Assembly (NCBI GenBank): GCA_016869285.1
Contig: VGEN01000013.1
Coordinates: 1 to 48,458, forward strand
Source: Alphaproteobacteria bacterium
GTDB lineage: Bacteria > Pseudomonadota > Alphaproteobacteria > SHVZ01
DNA length: 48,458 bases
Reading direction: 5' to 3'
The notes beneath the pieces were generated by a model. The model saw nothing but the letters and a program-made list of their open reading frames with translations. It did no database searches and was not told the origin of the DNA. This document shows, one piece after another, positions 27,600 to 35,315 of this stretch. Each line of letters starts with the position of its first letter. Position 1 is the first letter of the stretch. Position numbers and translations under genes: made by a program.

Positions 27600-28922
27600 G
27601 TGATCGGACACATCGCCGCCGCGCTGATTGCCGGCCTCTTCGCTGCCTCATCCGCGCTCGCGCAGGCGCCGACCGGCAAGGTGACGGTCGTCACCTCCTT
27701 CGCCAAGGACGTGACCGACCCGTTCAAGAGGGCGTTCGAGAAGGCCTATCCCGGCGCCACGCTCGAGGTGCAGAACCGCAATACCAATGCCGCGGTGAAG
27801 TTCATCGAGGAGACCAAGGCCAACAACCAGATCGATCTGATGTGGGCCTCGGCTCCCGATGCCTTCGAGGTACTCAAGGGCAAGGGCCTCCTTCAGAAGT
27901 TCCAGCCGAAGGCGACCGGCATCCCCGCCAAGGTCGGCTCCTACCCGATCAACGATCCGAGCGGCGCCTATTTCGGCTTCGCCGCCTCGGGCTACGGCAT
28001 CATGTGGAACGAGCGCTACGCACGCGCCAACAGGCTGCCCGACCCGGCTGAGTGGCAGGACCTCGCCAAGCCGGTCTATTTCGACCATGTGGCGATTGCA
28101 TCGCCGGCACGCTCCGGCACCACGCATCTGACGATCGAGACGATTCTGCAGGGCGAAGGCTGGGAGAAGGGCTGGCGTACGATCAAGGAGCTCGCCGGCA
28201 ATTTCCGCCAGGTAACCGACCGCTCCTTCGACGTGCCGGAGCAGGTCAATTCCGGACAGGTCGGCGTCGGCATCGTCATCGACTTCTTCGCCTTCTCGGC
28301 CCAGGCTGCCGGCTTCCCGGTCAAGTTCGTCTACCCGAGCGTGACGACCGTCGTGCCCGCCAATATCGGTATCGTCGCCAACGCGCCGAACAAGGCCGGT
28401 GCGGAGGCCTTCGTCGAGTTCCTGCTGTCACCGACCGGCCAGGAGGTGCTGCTCGAGCCCAGCATCCGCCGCCTGCCGATCAATCCCGCCGTCTACGTTA
28501 AGGCGCCCGCCGACTACCCGAACCCGTTCAAGGATGCGCGCTTCCAGAAGATGATCACCTTCAGCGCCGACACCTCCGAGTCCAGGACCGCGGTGGTCGA
28601 CACGCTGTTCGACCAGCTCATCTCCTTCCAGCTCGCCGCGCTCAAGGATGTGACCAAGATTCTGCACGATGTCGATGCGGCGCTCGCCAGGAAGGACAAC
28701 GCCCAGGCGCGCGCGCTGGCCAAGGAGGCACGCGACCTGATCGCGGCGATGCCGCTGACGGCGCAACAGGCCTCGTCCAAGGACGTCACGGGAGCCTTCA
28801 CCGGCGCCAAGGAGAAAGGCGCGCGGCAGGCGGAACTCGAGCAGCAATGGGCCGCCTTCGCCAAGGAGCGCTACGCCCAAGCGAAGACCAAGGCCGCCGA
28901 CGCGCTGAAACTCGTCCGCTGA
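27600..28922 (+). CDS. Fe3+/phosphonate-type ABC transporter substrate-binding protein with long C-terminal extension
   Basis: A 440-residue periplasmic binding protein of the SBP_bac_6/ferric-binding (FbpA-like) class. It has a signal peptide ending near residue 22 (SSALAQ). The binding-protein body covers about 27-330, with DLMWASAPDAFEVLKGKGLL, ASGYGIMWNERYA, and KAGAEAFVEFLLSPTGQEVL typical of the family. The remaining 100 residues are an unusual charged, Ala-rich helical tail (HDVDAALARKDNAQARALAK and on) that ordinary members of about 340 residues lack. GTG 27600 has GGGAGG nine bases upstream. The permease and ATPase genes follow at once. Ligand could be iron, a phosphonate such as 2-aminoethylphosphonate, or another anion; the tyrosine pairs typical of iron binding are not obvious to me. 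Confidence 0.85.
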   Translation: MIGHIAAALIAGLFAASSALAQAPTGKVTVVTSFAKDVTDPFKRAFEKAYPGATLEVQNRNTNAAVKFIEETKANNQIDLMWASAPDAFEVLKGKGLLQKFQPKATGIPAKVGSYPINDPSGAYFGFAASGYGIMWNERYARANRLPDPAEWQDLAKPVYFDHVAIASPARSGTTHLTIETILQGEGWEKGWRTIKELAGNFRQVTDRSFDVPEQVNSGQVGVGIVIDFFAFSAQAAGFPVKFVYPSVTTVVPANIGIVANAPNKAGAEAFVEFLLSPTGQEVLLEPSIRRLPINPAVYVKAPADYPNPFKDARFQKMITFSADTSESRTAVVDTLFDQLISFQLAALKDVTKILHDVDAALARKDNAQARALAKEARDLIAAMPLTAQQASSKDVTGAFTGAKEKGARQAELEQQWAAFAKERYAQAKTKAADALKLVR

Positions 28923-28953
28923 GTCCGCGCCATCTCAACGCGGCGGGGCTGCC

Positions 28954-30657
28954 ATGACGGTCGCCCTCGCCGCCCGATCCGCCCCGGCCGCAACCCGCGG
29001 ACAGCTCGCGCTGGCCGCCGGCATCGGCCTCTTCCTCTTCCTGTTCCTCGCGCTGCCGACGGCGATGGTGGTCTTCGTCGCCTTCACCGAGAAGGGGACG
29101 GGGCAGTTTACCCTGGTCAACTTCGTCGACTTCGCGCGAACCGACCTCTTCGTCCGCTCGTTCTGGAATTCGGTCTACGTCTCGGCCATGTCCGTCGTCT
29201 GGGCCTCGGCCCTGGCCCTGCCGCTGGCGGTCCTTACCACGCGCTTCACCTTCCGCGGCGCGGTCTTGATCCAGACGCTCGGATTCGTGCCGCTGGTCAT
29301 GCCTCCTTTCGTCGGCGCCGTGGCCATGCAGCTCCTGTTCGGCCGCAACGGCACCGTCAATCTCCTTCTCGACGACGCCTTCGGCTTCAAGATCCCGTTC
29401 ATGGAGGGGCTGAACGGCGTGATCTTCGTCCAGTCGCTCCACTACTTTCCGTTCATCCTGGTGAACCTCTCCGCGAGCCTTCGCAACATCGACCGAGCGA
29501 TGGAGGAGGCGGCGCAGAATCTCGGTTCCTCCGGTTTCCGGCTCATCCGGCGTATCGTCGTCCCGCTCGCCATGCCGGGGTTCGTCGCCGGCGCCTCGCT
29601 GGTCTTCGTCAAGGTCTTCGACGACCTGGCGACACCGCTGCTGCTCAACGTCAAGGACATGCTGGCGCCGCAGGCCTATCTCCGGGTCAGCTCGATCGGC
29701 ATCGCCGATCCGATGGGCTACGTGATCTCGGTCGTACTGATCGTCGTTTCGGTGGCAGCGATGTGGATCTCGACACTGGCACTCAAGGGCAAGGACTACG
29801 CCACCATACAGCGCGGCGGCGGGGGGCTCGGCCGGCGTACGCTCAAGGGGTGGGAGAACCTCGCCGGCCATGCCGTTGTGATCGCGATCCTGCTCCTGGT
29901 CCTGTCACCGCACATCGCGCTGTTCCTGCTGTCGATCGCGACGATCTGGTCCTTCAGCCCTCTCCCCGACGCCTACACCTTGGCGCATTACAACCGCGTC
30001 TTCGCCGAGAGCTCGCTCTACATCAAGAACACTCTGGTCTACGCCTCCCTCGCCGGGCTGATCGACGTGATCGTCGGCACCGCCATCGCCTATCTTGTGC
30101 TGCGCACGCGCCTTGTCGGCCGGCAATGGCTCGACTGGGCGGCGATGGCGGCGCTCGCGGTTCCCGGCGTGGTGCTCGGCATCGGCTACCTGAGAACCTT
30201 CTACGGCGTCACGCTCCCCGACGGAACGCCGCTCGCGGCGCTCTGGATCGTCATCGTCCTGGCCCTCGCCGTCCGCCGCCTCCCCTACGCCTTGCGCGCC
30301 TGCATGGCCGCGCTCCAGCAGATCTCCTTGGCGCTCGAGGAGGCAGCCGAGAATCTTGGCGCCACCAAGGCGCGCACCGTGCGCCGCATCGTGGTGCCGC
30401 TGATGACCGGAGGGTTGCTGGCGGGATTCGTCACCAGCTTCTCGACGGCGGCGGTCGAGCTGTCGGCAACGCTGATGCTCGTGCAGTCGAACTCGGATGC
30501 GCCGCTCGCCTATGGCCTCTACGTCTTCATGCAGTCCTCGAACGGCCGCGGGCCCGGAGCGGCGCTCGGCATCATCGCGGTGCTTCTCGTCACGATCTGC
30601 ACTCTTGCCTCGCACTACATCGTCGAGCGCCGCCACATCGGAGCCGGCGGCCGATGA
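28954..30657 (+). CDS. Fused two-domain ABC permease, FbpB/PhnU-like
   Basis: A 567-residue inner-membrane protein containing two binding-protein-dependent transport domains in one chain, about 50-270 and 330-555. Each half has its own coupling motif: RAMEEAAQNLGSSGFRLIRR in the first and SLALEEAAENLGATKARTVR in the second. About twelve hydrophobic segments are visible, including a basic N-terminal start (TVALAARSAPAATRGQ) and the first helix LALAAGIGLFLFLFLALPTA. This fused form is typical of iron(III) and 2-aminoethylphosphonate importers. The start ATG lies 31 bases after the binding protein. Its stop overlaps the ATPase start (ATGA). Confidence 0.92.
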   Translation: MTVALAARSAPAATRGQLALAAGIGLFLFLFLALPTAMVVFVAFTEKGTGQFTLVNFVDFARTDLFVRSFWNSVYVSAMSVVWASALALPLAVLTTRFTFRGAVLIQTLGFVPLVMPPFVGAVAMQLLFGRNGTVNLLLDDAFGFKIPFMEGLNGVIFVQSLHYFPFILVNLSASLRNIDRAMEEAAQNLGSSGFRLIRRIVVPLAMPGFVAGASLVFVKVFDDLATPLLLNVKDMLAPQAYLRVSSIGIADPMGYVISVVLIVVSVAAMWISTLALKGKDYATIQRGGGGLGRRTLKGWENLAGHAVVIAILLLVLSPHIALFLLSIATIWSFSPLPDAYTLAHYNRVFAESSLYIKNTLVYASLAGLIDVIVGTAIAYLVLRTRLVGRQWLDWAAMAALAVPGVVLGIGYLRTFYGVTLPDGTPLAALWIVIVLALAVRRLPYALRACMAALQQISLALEEAAENLGATKARTVRRIVVPLMTGGLLAGFVTSFSTAAVELSATLMLVQSNSDAPLAYGLYVFMQSSNGRGPGAALGIIAVLLVTICTLASHYIVERRHIGAGGR

Positions 30658-31739
30658 CCGGCGCAGAGAGACGGCCGCCGGCGGTCGCCGTTCAGATCCG
30701 CGGCGTGAACCTCTCCTACGGCGCGACGCATGTGCTGAAGGATGTCAGCCTCGACATCCGGCCAGGCGAGCTGTTCGCGTTCCTAGGCCCTTCCGGTTGC
30801 GGCAAGACGACCCTGTTGCGCCTGATCGCCGGGTTCAACACCGCCGACACCGGCGAGGTGCTGATCGACGGCCGCGACGTCGCTCCCCTTCCGCCGTGGA
30901 AGCGCGACGTCGGGATGGTCTTCCAATCCTATGCGCTATGGCCGCATCTGACGGTCCGCCGGAACGTCGCCTTCGGGCTGGAGGAGCGCCGCTTGCCGCG
31001 CGCCGAGATCGATCGCCGCGTTGCGGCGGCGCTCGATCTGGTCGGGCTCGGCCACCTTGCCGAGCGACGCCCCTCGCAACTCTCCGGCGGCCAGCAGCAG
31101 CGAGTCGCGCTCGCCCGCACCATCGCGGTCGAACCGAAAGTCCTGCTGCTCGACGAGCCGCTGTCGAATCTGGATGCCAAGATGCGGGCGGAGGTCCGCC
31201 GCGAGCTGCGCGAGCTGCAGCAGCGACTCGGCATCACCGCGATCTTCGTGACCCACGATCAGGAGGAGGCCAACACCATCTCGGATCGCATCGCCGTCAT
31301 CAATGACGGCCGGGTCCTGCAGGTGGGAACCCCGATGGAGCTGTACCAGCGACCGTCAAACCTGTTCGTCGCCGGCTTCCTGGGAACCGCCAACATCCTG
31401 GCGGGCAGGCTGGTCGGCACCGGCGCCGATCGTGCGTTCGAGATCGGTCCCGACCTCCGTTTTCCCGTCGCGTCGGACGTCGCCGTCACGGACGGAGCCA
31501 AGCTGGTCTTCCGTCCGCAGTCGGCCGCCATCGGCGAGGCGAAGGCCGGACAGGCGGGCCTTCCCGGCACGATCCTCGACCTCGAATTTCTCGGCGCGAC
31601 CATTCGCTACGGCATCCGCGTCGGCGGCACCCGGCTCGTCGTCGATGTTCCCTTTCGATCCGGCGAGCCGCTCTTCGCACCCGGAAATGCCGTGACGGTA
31701 AGCCTCTCTCCGGCCGCCGCGCTGTGGCTCACGGACTGA
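30654..31739 (+). CDS. ABC transporter ATPase, FbpC/PotA-like
   Basis: A 361-residue ATPase of the Fe3+/spermidine/phosphonate class. Motifs are Walker A (GPSGCGKTT), the Q-loop MVFQSYALWPHLTV, signature LSGGQQQRVALART, Walker B (VLLLDEPLSNLD) and the H-loop FVTHDQEEANT. A C-terminal TOBE-like domain (about 275-358) ends the protein with LAARGV-like beta strands. Motifs are intact. It overlaps the permease gene by four bases, so the three genes form one importer operon. Its 3' end overlaps the end of the convergent 2H phosphodiesterase gene by 11 bases. Confidence 0.94.
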   Translation: MTGAERRPPAVAVQIRGVNLSYGATHVLKDVSLDIRPGELFAFLGPSGCGKTTLLRLIAGFNTADTGEVLIDGRDVAPLPPWKRDVGMVFQSYALWPHLTVRRNVAFGLEERRLPRAEIDRRVAAALDLVGLGHLAERRPSQLSGGQQQRVALARTIAVEPKVLLLDEPLSNLDAKMRAEVRRELRELQQRLGITAIFVTHDQEEANTISDRIAVINDGRVLQVGTPMELYQRPSNLFVAGFLGTANILAGRLVGTGADRAFEIGPDLRFPVASDVAVTDGAKLVFRPQSAAIGEAKAGQAGLPGTILDLEFLGATIRYGIRVGGTRLVVDVPFRSGEPLFAPGNAVTVSLSPAAALWLTD

Positions 31740-32253
31740 GCCGGAAGACCTCGACCGTCTCCCACTCCTCGATCGGCACCTCGTCGCCCGAGCGCACGAT
31801 CTCGACCCGCTCGAAGCGGACGCGACGGTCCGTGAGCCGCACGCGGAGCGGCACCGCGGCCTCAGCCTTGGCACGCGGCGCGACCGGGCCGTAGAGCAGC
31901 GACACATGCGGCATGAACTCGTCCACCTCGGCGCCAAGCACGGCAAGGTCGATCCGGCGCTTGAGCTCGCGCAGCGGGCCCTCCGCCGGGAACAACGCGT
32001 AGAAAGATCGGAAGAAGGAGTCGCCGATGGCGATGCCGAGGACCGGCGCCTCGATCGCCGCCATGCCGGCGGCGACCGGCGCCACGCGGCGCGCAAGATC
32101 GGCGCTGTCGAAAGGACGTCCGCCGATGATCGTCAGGTGCGGGGTGAAGCGCGGCGTCGAGAATCGTTCCGCGAGATCGTCGACGATTGCCGTGAACTCG
32201 CGCTCCCAGGCCAGCTCCGGCATCAGCCAGATTGAGTAGACATCCGCCTTCAT
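31729..32253 (-). CDS. 2H phosphoesterase, cyclic phosphodiesterase-like
   Basis: A 174-residue protein with the two H-x-[ST]-x motifs of the 2H phosphoesterase superfamily: PHLTIIGG near residue 39 and PHVSLLYG near residue 116. The opening YSIWLMPE resembles plant and fungal cyclic phosphodiesterases (CPDase family), which open ADP-ribose 1'',2''-cyclic phosphate or nucleoside 2',3'-cyclic phosphates. Activity is inferred from the motifs. It is transcribed towards the importer ATPase and overlaps its 3' end by 11 bases, so antisense effects between the two messages are possible. The start is ATG 32253, 40 bases from the divergent acyl-CoA synthetase. Confidence 0.85.
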   Translation of the reverse strand: MKADVYSIWLMPELAWEREFTAIVDDLAERFSTPRFTPHLTIIGGRPFDSADLARRVAPVAAGMAAIEAPVLGIAIGDSFFRSFYALFPAEGPLRELKRRIDLAVLGAEVDEFMPHVSLLYGPVAPRAKAEAAVPLRVRLTDRRVRFERVEIVRSGDEVPIEEWETVEVFRLSP

Positions 32254-32293
32254 TCAGGCAGCATACACCGGACTTCCCCGGGGGGAGCCTGCT

Positions 32294-33976
32294 ATGTCGC
32301 TAGATGCCTTCCTTGCCGCGCGCGGCCTCCTCTTCCGCACGCGCGAGGACTACGAGACCGCCTATCGCGACTTCCGCTGGCCGACGCTCGACCGCTTCAA
32401 CTGGGCGCTCGACTATTTCGACGCCATGGCCAAGGGCAACGACCGCCCGGCGCTGTGGCTGGTGAACGAGTCCGGAGAGGAGACCAAGCTATCCTTCGCC
32501 GAGATGGCGGCCCGATCGAACCGGGTCGCCAATCACTTCCGTTCGATCGGGGTCCGCCGCGGCGATCGCATCCTGCTGATGCTGGGCAATGTCGCGCCGC
32601 TCTGGGAGTGCATGCTGGCGGCGATGAAGCTGGGTGCCGTGATCGTGCCGGCGACGACGCTGCTGACGCGCGAGGACCTCAAGGACCGTTTCGAGCGCGG
32701 CCGCGTCCGTCATGTTGTCGCCGGCACCGCCAACGCCGCGACCTTCGACGATGTTCCCGGCGACTATACGCGTATTCTGGTCGGCGGCGAGAAGCCGGGC
32801 TGGCACAGCTATGCCGCCGCCGATGCCGCCGCGGCAAGCTTCACGCCGGATGGCGAAACTAAGGCCACCGACCCGCTGCTGCTCTATTTCACCTCCGGCA
32901 CCACCAGCAAGCCGAAGCTGGTGCTGCACAGCCATCAGAGCTATCCGGTCGGGCATCTCTCGACCATGTACTGGCTGGGCCTGAGGCCGGGCGATGTCCA
33001 TCTGAACATCTCCTCGCCCGGCTGGGCCAAGCATGCCTGGAGCTGCATCTTCGCGCCGTGGAATGCCGGCGCCACCGTCTTCCTGTTCAACCAGCAGCGC
33101 TTCTCGGCCAAGCCTCTGCTCGACACGCTCGTGCGCTGCGGCGTGACCACCTTCTGCGCGCCGCCGACGGTCTGGCGCATATTGATCCAAGAGGATCTCG
33201 CATCCTGGAAGGTGAAGTTGACCGAGGTTATCGGCGCCGGCGAGCCGCTGAACCCCGAGGTGATCGAGCGCGTGCGCGCGGCCTGGGGCCTGACCATCCG
33301 CGACGGCTACGGCCAGACCGAGACTTCCGCCCAGGTCGGCAACAGCCCAGGACAGAAGGTGAAGGCCGGATCGATGGGGCGACCGCTGCCGGGATACGCC
33401 GTGCGTCTCGTCGACCCCGACGGCCATGAGCAGACAGAGGCCGAGATCTGCCTGCCGCTGGCGAACCGCCCGCTCGGGCTGATGCAGGGCTATCAGGACG
33501 ACGACGGACGCATCACGCCGCTCGAGGGCCAGGTCTATCGCACCGGCGATGTCGCGAACCGCGACGCCGACGGATATCTCACCTATGTCGGCCGCGCCGA
33601 CGACGTGTTCAAAGCGTCCGACTACCGCATCAGCCCGTTCGAACTGGAAAGCGCGATGATCGAGCATGCCGCGGTGGTCGAGGCGGCGGTCGTGCCCTCG
33701 CCCGATTCGCTCCGCCTCGCCGTGCCCAAGGCGTTCATCGTCCTGGCCGCCGGGTACAAGCCGGATCGCGACACCGCGCTCGCGCTCTTCCGCCACGCGC
33801 GCGCGCATCTCTCGCCCTTCAAGCGCGTGCGGCGGATCGAGTTCTCCGACCTGCCCAAGACTATCTCCGGCAAGATCCGCCGCGTCGAGCTGCGCCGGAA
33901 CGAAGCGGAGCAACGCAAGGCCGGAGCGCGCGGCGCCGCCGAATTCTGGGAAGAGGACTTCCCTGATCTGAAGTAG
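32294..33976 (+). CDS. Acyl-CoA synthetase (AMP-forming), medium-chain/ACSM-like
   Basis: A 560-residue adenylate-forming enzyme that activates a carboxylic acid to acyl-CoA via acyl-AMP. The AMP-binding P-loop is YFTSGTTSKPKLV. The adenine site is GYGQTETSA, the hinge is GRADDVFKASDYRISPFELE, and the catalytic Lys lies in LPKTISGKIRRVELR. RDFRWPTLDRFNWALDYFDA at the start and SSPGWAKHAWSCIFAPWNAG in the middle resemble medium-chain acyl-CoA synthetases and bile-acid or acetate relatives. The substrate is not determined. It stands alone, divergent from the 2H phosphoesterase, and meets the exported hydrolase gene end to end with a seven-base gap. The start ATG has a GGGGGAG site eight bases upstream. 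Confidence 0.9.
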   Translation: MSLDAFLAARGLLFRTREDYETAYRDFRWPTLDRFNWALDYFDAMAKGNDRPALWLVNESGEETKLSFAEMAARSNRVANHFRSIGVRRGDRILLMLGNVAPLWECMLAAMKLGAVIVPATTLLTREDLKDRFERGRVRHVVAGTANAATFDDVPGDYTRILVGGEKPGWHSYAAADAAAASFTPDGETKATDPLLLYFTSGTTSKPKLVLHSHQSYPVGHLSTMYWLGLRPGDVHLNISSPGWAKHAWSCIFAPWNAGATVFLFNQQRFSAKPLLDTLVRCGVTTFCAPPTVWRILIQEDLASWKVKLTEVIGAGEPLNPEVIERVRAAWGLTIRDGYGQTETSAQVGNSPGQKVKAGSMGRPLPGYAVRLVDPDGHEQTEAEICLPLANRPLGLMQGYQDDDGRITPLEGQVYRTGDVANRDADGYLTYVGRADDVFKASDYRISPFELESAMIEHAAVVEAAVVPSPDSLRLAVPKAFIVLAAGYKPDRDTALALFRHARAHLSPFKRVRRIEFSDLPKTISGKIRRVELRRNEAEQRKAGARGAAEFWEEDFPDLK

Positions 33977-33983
33977 CGCCGCG

Positions 33984-35093
33984 CTATTTCGAGCAGGCGT
34001 CTACCTTCTCGCCGGTCTCGATGAATCGGATCAAGCAGGTGCTATAGCGGTTAGTAAAGATCGTGCTGCTTGCGGCGCCGTGGCCGTTCCGTCTCCCGCC
34101 GCTGAGCGGAACCACGTCCTCTCCAGCCTCGTAGATGATGACGTTCTTGATCCCTTTCGCCGAGAGCTCCTCGCGCGCGAAGGCGGATTGCTGCTCGGCC
34201 TGCGGCACGTAGTCGTCCCAACCGAAGAAGACGTTGGCGATGACGAAGGTGCCCGGCCTTATGCCCTTCATCACGATGCGCCAGTCGTCCGGTGCCCGCA
34301 GATTCGCCTGCTGGGTGCTTTCGCCATGCCGCGCCGCAGAGATCCCGAGCACGCCATCGACCAAGTCTGCGAACTGGCCTTTGGCCATGAACTCGTAAGA
34401 CTGCCAAGCGCCGCGTGACTGACCGGCGAGCACGATCTTCTTGTATCCCGCCTCACGCAGCTTCGGCACGGACGCGACTAGCCGCGATTGAACCCAGGCA
34501 AGATCGCCATCATAGCAGGCATCGCGATCGAAATGGACGACATCCCAGCCAGCGAGGTTGAACCGCGCGACGATCGACCAGGCCGAGGACGCGCTCGACT
34601 GGTTGCAGCGGCCCCCATAGCCGTGCTGCCAGACCATGACGCCCTTCGCCCGATCCGGTCCCTGAAAGAAATACTGGTTGCGGAAGGTGAAGGCGCCGAA
34701 GCCGATCCCGAGCGCCGGAAGCTCGAACTCCTGACCCGGCCAGACGATCCGGTTGTTCACCGCATAGAGCTTGCAGGCGTCGCTGGCATTCGTCTGCTTC
34801 ACGCGATCGGAGCAGACGCGCATTGCCGCGTCGACTGCTCCTTGCTCGGTGCCATAGCCCCATGACGTGCCGCGATGGCCTTTCTCGGTCATCGCTACCG
34901 CGCGGTTGAAGCGATTGCCGAGGAAGGAGTCGCGCCAGGCGTTCGCCGCCTCGGTCCCGCCCGGCCCGCGATACTGCCGGAACCTGGCGACGTCCTCGGC
35001 GCTGTGGACCGGTCCTCGATACTGAGCTGCGGCAGTACCGATCGGCAACGCCATCGCGAGGAGCGATACAAGACAGATGAGCTCACTCCGCAC
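33984..35093 (-). CDS. Exported alpha/beta hydrolase with N-terminal DUF4189-like domain
   Basis: A 369-residue protein with a signal peptide ending near residue 23 (TAAAQ), GTG 35093 being the start with GGGGG nine bases upstream. An in-frame earlier start would add 41 residues with no signal sequence. The N-terminal 120 residues (GTSWGYGTEQGAVDAAMRVC, DACKLYAVNNRIVW) look like the small Cys-containing DUF4189 module. The rest resembles an alpha/beta hydrolase with nucleophile elbow GQSRG (Ser226) and a Cys-rich loop GYGGRCNQSS. The oxyanion and acid/His residues are less clear (FGWDDYVP, GRRNGHGAASS). I cannot name its substrate. It points toward the acyl-CoA synthetase gene. Its start faces the atypical region beginning at 35094. 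Confidence 0.75.
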   Translation of the reverse strand: MRSELICLVSLLAMALPIGTAAAQYRGPVHSAEDVARFRQYRGPGGTEAANAWRDSFLGNRFNRAVAMTEKGHRGTSWGYGTEQGAVDAAMRVCSDRVKQTNASDACKLYAVNNRIVWPGQEFELPALGIGFGAFTFRNQYFFQGPDRAKGVMVWQHGYGGRCNQSSASSAWSIVARFNLAGWDVVHFDRDACYDGDLAWVQSRLVASVPKLREAGYKKIVLAGQSRGAWQSYEFMAKGQFADLVDGVLGISAARHGESTQQANLRAPDDWRIVMKGIRPGTFVIANVFFGWDDYVPQAEQQSAFAREELSAKGIKNVIIYEAGEDVVPLSGGRRNGHGAASSTIFTNRYSTCLIRFIETGEKVDACSK

Positions 35094-35176
35094 TTCATTC
35101 CCCCAAAAGATCCGCTCGCGAGGGCAATACTGCCGGGGCGAGAAGGTTGCAACCGCGGCTGCCTTGCTCCGTTGAG

Positions 35177-35270
35177 CTTGGCGGTGATCCCCCGTTCGCC
35201 ACCAGCTCCGCCTCAATCACAGACTTCGCCTCGCCGGACTCCAGCTGCAGCGCAGCCGCGCAGCTATTGA
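35177..35270 (-). pseudogene. Decayed copy of the 3' end of the downstream SDR gene
   Basis: This stretch matches the last 90 or so bases of the intact SDR gene at 38487-38580, in the same orientation. Over 35191-35250 against 38501-38560 I count 49 identical bases of 60 without gaps, including CACCAGCTCCG in both. In translation it reads like ELVxxGG-ITAKLN of an SDR C-terminus, but with a one-base deletion near 35188 that breaks the frame, and with no start or body. It has no gene function itself. It is a fossil of an SDR gene whose remainder is missing, and with the intact gene it brackets the FAAL gene. Confidence 0.75.
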
Positions 35271-35295
35271 CCTTGCTATCATGGCAGGCTGTAGT
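35267..35295 (+). promoter_or_regulatory. Candidate promoter for the ACP-FAAL-PlsC gene
   Basis: TTGACC (35267-35272) and TGTAGT (35290-35295) lie 17 bases apart. A start near 35302 would leave a leader of only about 14 bases before GTG 35316. The -10 is a 4-of-6 match to the consensus, so this is tentative. It begins at the inner edge of the SDR remnant. Confidence 0.3.
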
Positions 35296-35315
35296 CGTAT
35301 GGGACCGTTCATAAG

